Assembly (NCBI GenBank): GCA_022766385.1
Contig: JALEPJ010000037.1
Span: 1 to 56,555, forward strand
Source of the DNA: Rikenellaceae bacterium
Lineage (GTDB): Bacteria > Bacteroidota > Bacteroidia > Bacteroidales > UBA932
Direction: 5' to 3'
Length of the DNA stretch: 56,555 bases
Part shown: positions 54,784-56,555 of the stretch, piece after piece
Position numbering within the stretch: position 1 is the stretch's first letter
How the letters are laid out: each line of letters opens with the position of its first letter
Program-made: the position numbers and the translations under genes
The notes under the pieces: model-generated
Database searches by the model: none
What the model was told of the DNA's origin: nothing
Seen by the model: only the letters and a program-made list of their open reading frames with translations

Positions 54784-54830
54784 CAATAAAAGGCCTTCCA
54801 GCTATGCTGGGGGCCTTTTATTGTGGAGAT
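54777..54830 (+). terminator. tmRNA terminator, a 19-base perfect inverted repeat
   Basis: ATCTCCACAATAAAAGGCC (54777-54795) is perfectly complementary to GGCCTTTTATTGTGGAGAT (54812-54830). The 16-base loop holds a further small stem, CCAGC/GCTGG. The left arm includes the tmRNA 3' end, so the terminator hairpin and the tmRNA acceptor stem are mutually exclusive. There is no T-run of normal length after it other than TTTTATT inside the right arm. Confidence 0.65.
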
Positions 54831-54832
54831 AC

Positions 54833-55009
54833 GCGCTTGCTGGGCAAGCGCTTCTCCTTCTCAACCCCAGTCAGCTGCGCTGACAGCCCCTGTCAGGGGC
54901 ATACGGCCTTCGCTCCTGCTTCGGCCGGTGGCTTCGCTGCTTCGACTTTCTTGTGAAAGTCTCGCTGACGCTCCGCCACGGCGGCTGATGCCGCCCACGG
55001 GCTGCGCCC
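54833..55009. repeat. GC-rich cluster of small hairpins
   Basis: Seven short palindromes lie in 177 bases: GCGCTTGC/GCAAGCGC (54833-54851), GTCAGC/GCTGAC (54870-54884), GCCCCTG/CAGGGGC (54886-54900), CGGCC/GGCCG (54904-54927), GACTTTC/GAAAGTC (54944-54961), GGCGGC/GCCGCC (54980-54995) and GGGC/GCCC (54999-55009). The stretch is clearly richer in G+C than its surroundings. No coding family is seen in it. The remainder of the gap to 55119 holds only the tRNA-tail-like scrap. Confidence 0.6.
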
Positions 55010-55042
55010 TCTAATCGTACCTCATTTTGTACCCCATTTTTT

Positions 55043-55065
55043 GGGGAGATTTCGGACTCGAACTT
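55043..55065 (-). other. tRNA/tmRNA 3'-end-like fragment, possible attachment site
   Basis: On the minus strand the sequence reads AAGTTCGAGTCCGAAATCTCC, sharing GTTCGAGTCCG and ATCTCC with the tmRNA 3' end (54764-54782), with three mismatches between, in inverted orientation. The rest of a tRNA is missing. Such fragments are left by elements that integrate at tRNA or tmRNA ends. Confidence 0.4.
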
Positions 55066-55119
55066 GAGTGAATTTGTGTGGAGGTGTGTATGGCTCAGTT
55101 TCTTTCATATCGGTCGCCC

Positions 55120-55455
55120 TTACTGGTTCTCACGCCGGAGTTCTCTCTGCGCCCTCTGATACTCGTCGGCCAGGGCTCTGGCCTTGCCTACGTTGAAGAT
55201 GATCTTGCGACCGACCTGAGAAACGATGGCATCGTCAAGTACTCCTTCCTTCTTGAGCATGTAGATGGTGCTTTGGCAGCACCCTATCTTCTGGGACAGT
55301 TCGGTGATTCCGTGGGCATATTCGATGACTTCCTTCGGTTCTTCGCCTGCGGCCGCATTCTCTCTGCCCAATTCGTTCAGCTGGAGGAATTCTTCCCCCG
55401 TCATCTGCCAAATCGGCTTTGCCAGAAGCTGGCTGAGTGTTGGTTTTGTTTCCAT
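55120..55455 (-). CDS. DUF3853-like helix-turn-helix protein
   Basis: From the ATG at 55455 the protein has 111 residues. It starts METKPTLSQLLAKPIWQMTGEEFLQL, then has a helix-turn-helix (GITELSQKIGCCQSTIYMLKKEGVLDDAIV) with a following wing (GRKIIFNVGKARALADEY). This matches small DUF3853-type proteins of Bacteroidota mobilisable elements, which resemble excisionase or regulatory factors. The frame extension to 55512 is rejected: it runs through the terminator of the upstream gene. Confidence 0.75.
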   Translation of the reverse strand: METKPTLSQLLAKPIWQMTGEEFLQLNELGRENAAAGEEPKEVIEYAHGITELSQKIGCCQSTIYMLKKEGVLDDAIVSQVGRKIIFNVGKARALADEYQRAQRELRRENQ

Positions 55456-55481
55456 ATAAATTCGATTAAGGTTATTAACTG

Positions 55482-55508
55482 AAAAACCGCCTCCAAATGG
55501 AAGCGGTT
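55482..55508 (-). terminator. Terminator between the RhuM and DUF3853 genes
   Basis: On the minus strand AACCGCTTCC pairs with GGAGGCGGTT (55508-55485, one wobble, loop ATTT) and is followed by a T-run (55486-55482). It lies about 140 bases after the RhuM stop. Confidence 0.75.
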
Positions 55509-55650
55509 GCAATTATATGTAACAAAAATGATGGAAAATTGACTAAAAGAATATTAATCAGTTTTTCGTCAAATACGCAGGCTAACCGGGTGGATTTCAA
55601 CGAAAAAGAAGCGGTTGAAATAATTCACGAAATAATGCCTCGCGCAGAGC

Positions 55651-56555
55651 CTATTTTCTATTGATAATACTATTCTCAATTTCCTGCAATTCAAGCATAT
55701 CTTGCCTATCTGCCTCCAAAGCTTCATATTCACGCCTCCTCTGGTCATATTGTTCATAAATATCTCTGACGCGTTTTTCCATCACCTGATTGGAAATTCG
55801 CCCTGCGTCAGGCAATATGGTCTGGTTTTGAAATGTCAGCATTGCATCGACGTTATTGCGCCAAAAACTCATTGTGAGATCACGACGCTCTTTTACACGT
55901 AGTTCAGCCGATTCAAGAAAGATTGTGACAAGTCGGTTTAATTTATCCAGTTCGCTCTCTTGAAGGTAATTCTTGGCAATGAATATATCTTGTTTGCGGA
56001 CAATACTACCTTTCCATGAAGTAAGCCCCATATTAGATTTTCCAGCATCTGCCCGTTCCATAATTAGTTCTGCGGCAGTATGATTTGTTACCGCGTACAA
56101 AAGTTTGTTTTGTGTCTCTGCAAAGAACATCTGGACCGCTTTATCGCTTGCATCATAGTCGCTGCTAAGCGCAAATAACTCTCTAAGTTTCTGATAAAAG
56201 CGCTTTTCCGACGCTCTGATATCCCTAATTTTGGAAAGCAGCTCATCAAAATAATCCGGTCTGCCATCAGGATTCTTCAAACGGTCAGAATCAATAACAA
56301 AACCCTTTACCAGATACTCCGATAGGTTTCTCGTAGCCCATTGGCGGAACTGGATGCCTCGTACTCCTTTAACACGATACCCGACAGCTAACACCATATC
56401 CAGAGAGTAATGTTCCACCATATATTGCTTCCCATCAGAAGCAGTTGTCAAAATATTTTTGACAACTGCAATCTTGGGTAATTCTTTCTCTTTCAATATA
56501 TTGGTAATATGATAACTGATAGACTGCTTGGAGGTGGCAAAAAGTTCCGCCATCT
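55651..56555 (-). CDS. RhuM-family protein (5' end beyond the window)
   Basis: The visible 301 residues start within QMAELFATSKQSISYHITNIL, the usual early segment of RhuM proteins, continue with YSLDMVLAVGYRVKGVRGIQFRQWATRNLSEYLVKGF, and end in a charged coiled-coil tail (EALEADRQDMLELQEIENS). The first part resembles phage-type DNA-binding (Bro/KilA-N-like) domains. RhuM was named from a Salmonella pathogenicity island and is common on genomic islands; its function is not established. The first few dozen residues lie outside the window. Confidence 0.88.
   Translation of the reverse strand, partial: MAELFATSKQSISYHITNILKEKELPKIAVVKNILTTASDGKQYMVEHYSLDMVLAVGYRVKGVRGIQFRQWATRNLSEYLVKGFVIDSDRLKNPDGRPDYFDELLSKIRDIRASEKRFYQKLRELFALSSDYDASDKAVQMFFAETQNKLLYAVTNHTAAELIMERADAGKSNMGLTSWKGSIVRKQDIFIAKNYLQESELDKLNRLVTIFLESAELRVKERRDLTMSFWRNNVDAMLTFQNQTILPDAGRISNQVMEKRVRDIYEQYDQRRREYEALEADRQDMLELQEIENSIINRK

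Noticed and set aside
54823..55014. 63-residue open frame over the hairpin cluster
   Set aside because: Its composition follows the palindromes, not a protein family; treated as noncoding.

Overview
The window looks like a chromosome-type replicon of an uncultured member of the Bacteroidales (Bacteroidota). The clues are: many promoters of the Bacteroides type (TTTG or TTG, about 19-21 nt, then TAnnTTTG); few Shine-Dalgarno sequences; a NigD-like lipoprotein with an ECF sigma factor and a dual-membrane anti-sigma factor; a serine-type sulfatase with its radical-SAM maturase; several secreted glycoside hydrolases; and a tmRNA whose tag reads GNNNYALAA. Genus was not determined.

Layout. 1-2.6 kb: the end of a membrane acyltransferase, then a NigD / ECF sigma / anti-sigma-beta-barrel operon (minus strand). 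2.7-6.5 kb: serine-type sulfatase, anaerobic sulfatase maturase, and a decayed second sulfatase. 6.6-13.4 kb: a compact plus-strand operon with lipoate ligase, gcvT, gcvH, a split P-protein (gcvPA, gcvPB) and dihydrolipoyl dehydrogenase, i.e. a complete glycine cleavage system. 13.4-19 kb: GH9, GH31 and a HAD phosphatase. 19-23.5 kb: a minus-strand run with CPBP protease, YccF protein, flavodoxin-like lipoprotein, prolyl-tRNA deacylase, a COG0523 metallochaperone GTPase with a His-rich loop, and a Phd-like protein. 23.9-30.9 kb: a low-GC replication and partition module: hypothetical secreted protein, orphan AbiEi-like protein, Rep_3 initiator, an iteron field built on a 249-bp tandem duplication, ParA, a small RHH-like partner, an extremely AT-rich 0.8-kb gap, and a TOPRIM primase. 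30.9-40.9 kb: S9 peptidase, two small envelope proteins, and AddB/AddA recombination nucleases. 40.9-52.7 kb: GH3, then sensor kinase-metF-metH with overlapping reading frames, then a second GH3. 52.9-54.8 kb: tRNA-Val(UAC), a duplicated-domain lipoprotein and tmRNA. 54.8-56.5 kb: a GC-rich cluster of small hairpins, a tRNA-tail-like scrap, and DUF3853 and RhuM genes that look like the edge of an inserted island.

How the genes fit together. The glycine cleavage system makes 5,10-methylene-tetrahydrofolate, MetF reduces it, and MetH uses the product to make methionine, so two parts of the window share one-carbon flow. GH9, GH31 and two GH3 enzymes plus a sulfatase indicate polysaccharide use, but no SusC/SusD pair is present, so this is not a canonical polysaccharide utilisation locus. 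The most unusual element is the plasmid-type replication origin with rep, par and primase genes lying between ordinary chromosomal genes. Either this replicon is a chromid (second chromosome) and this is its origin, or a plasmid backbone has integrated. No integrase, relaxase or transposase is visible near it.
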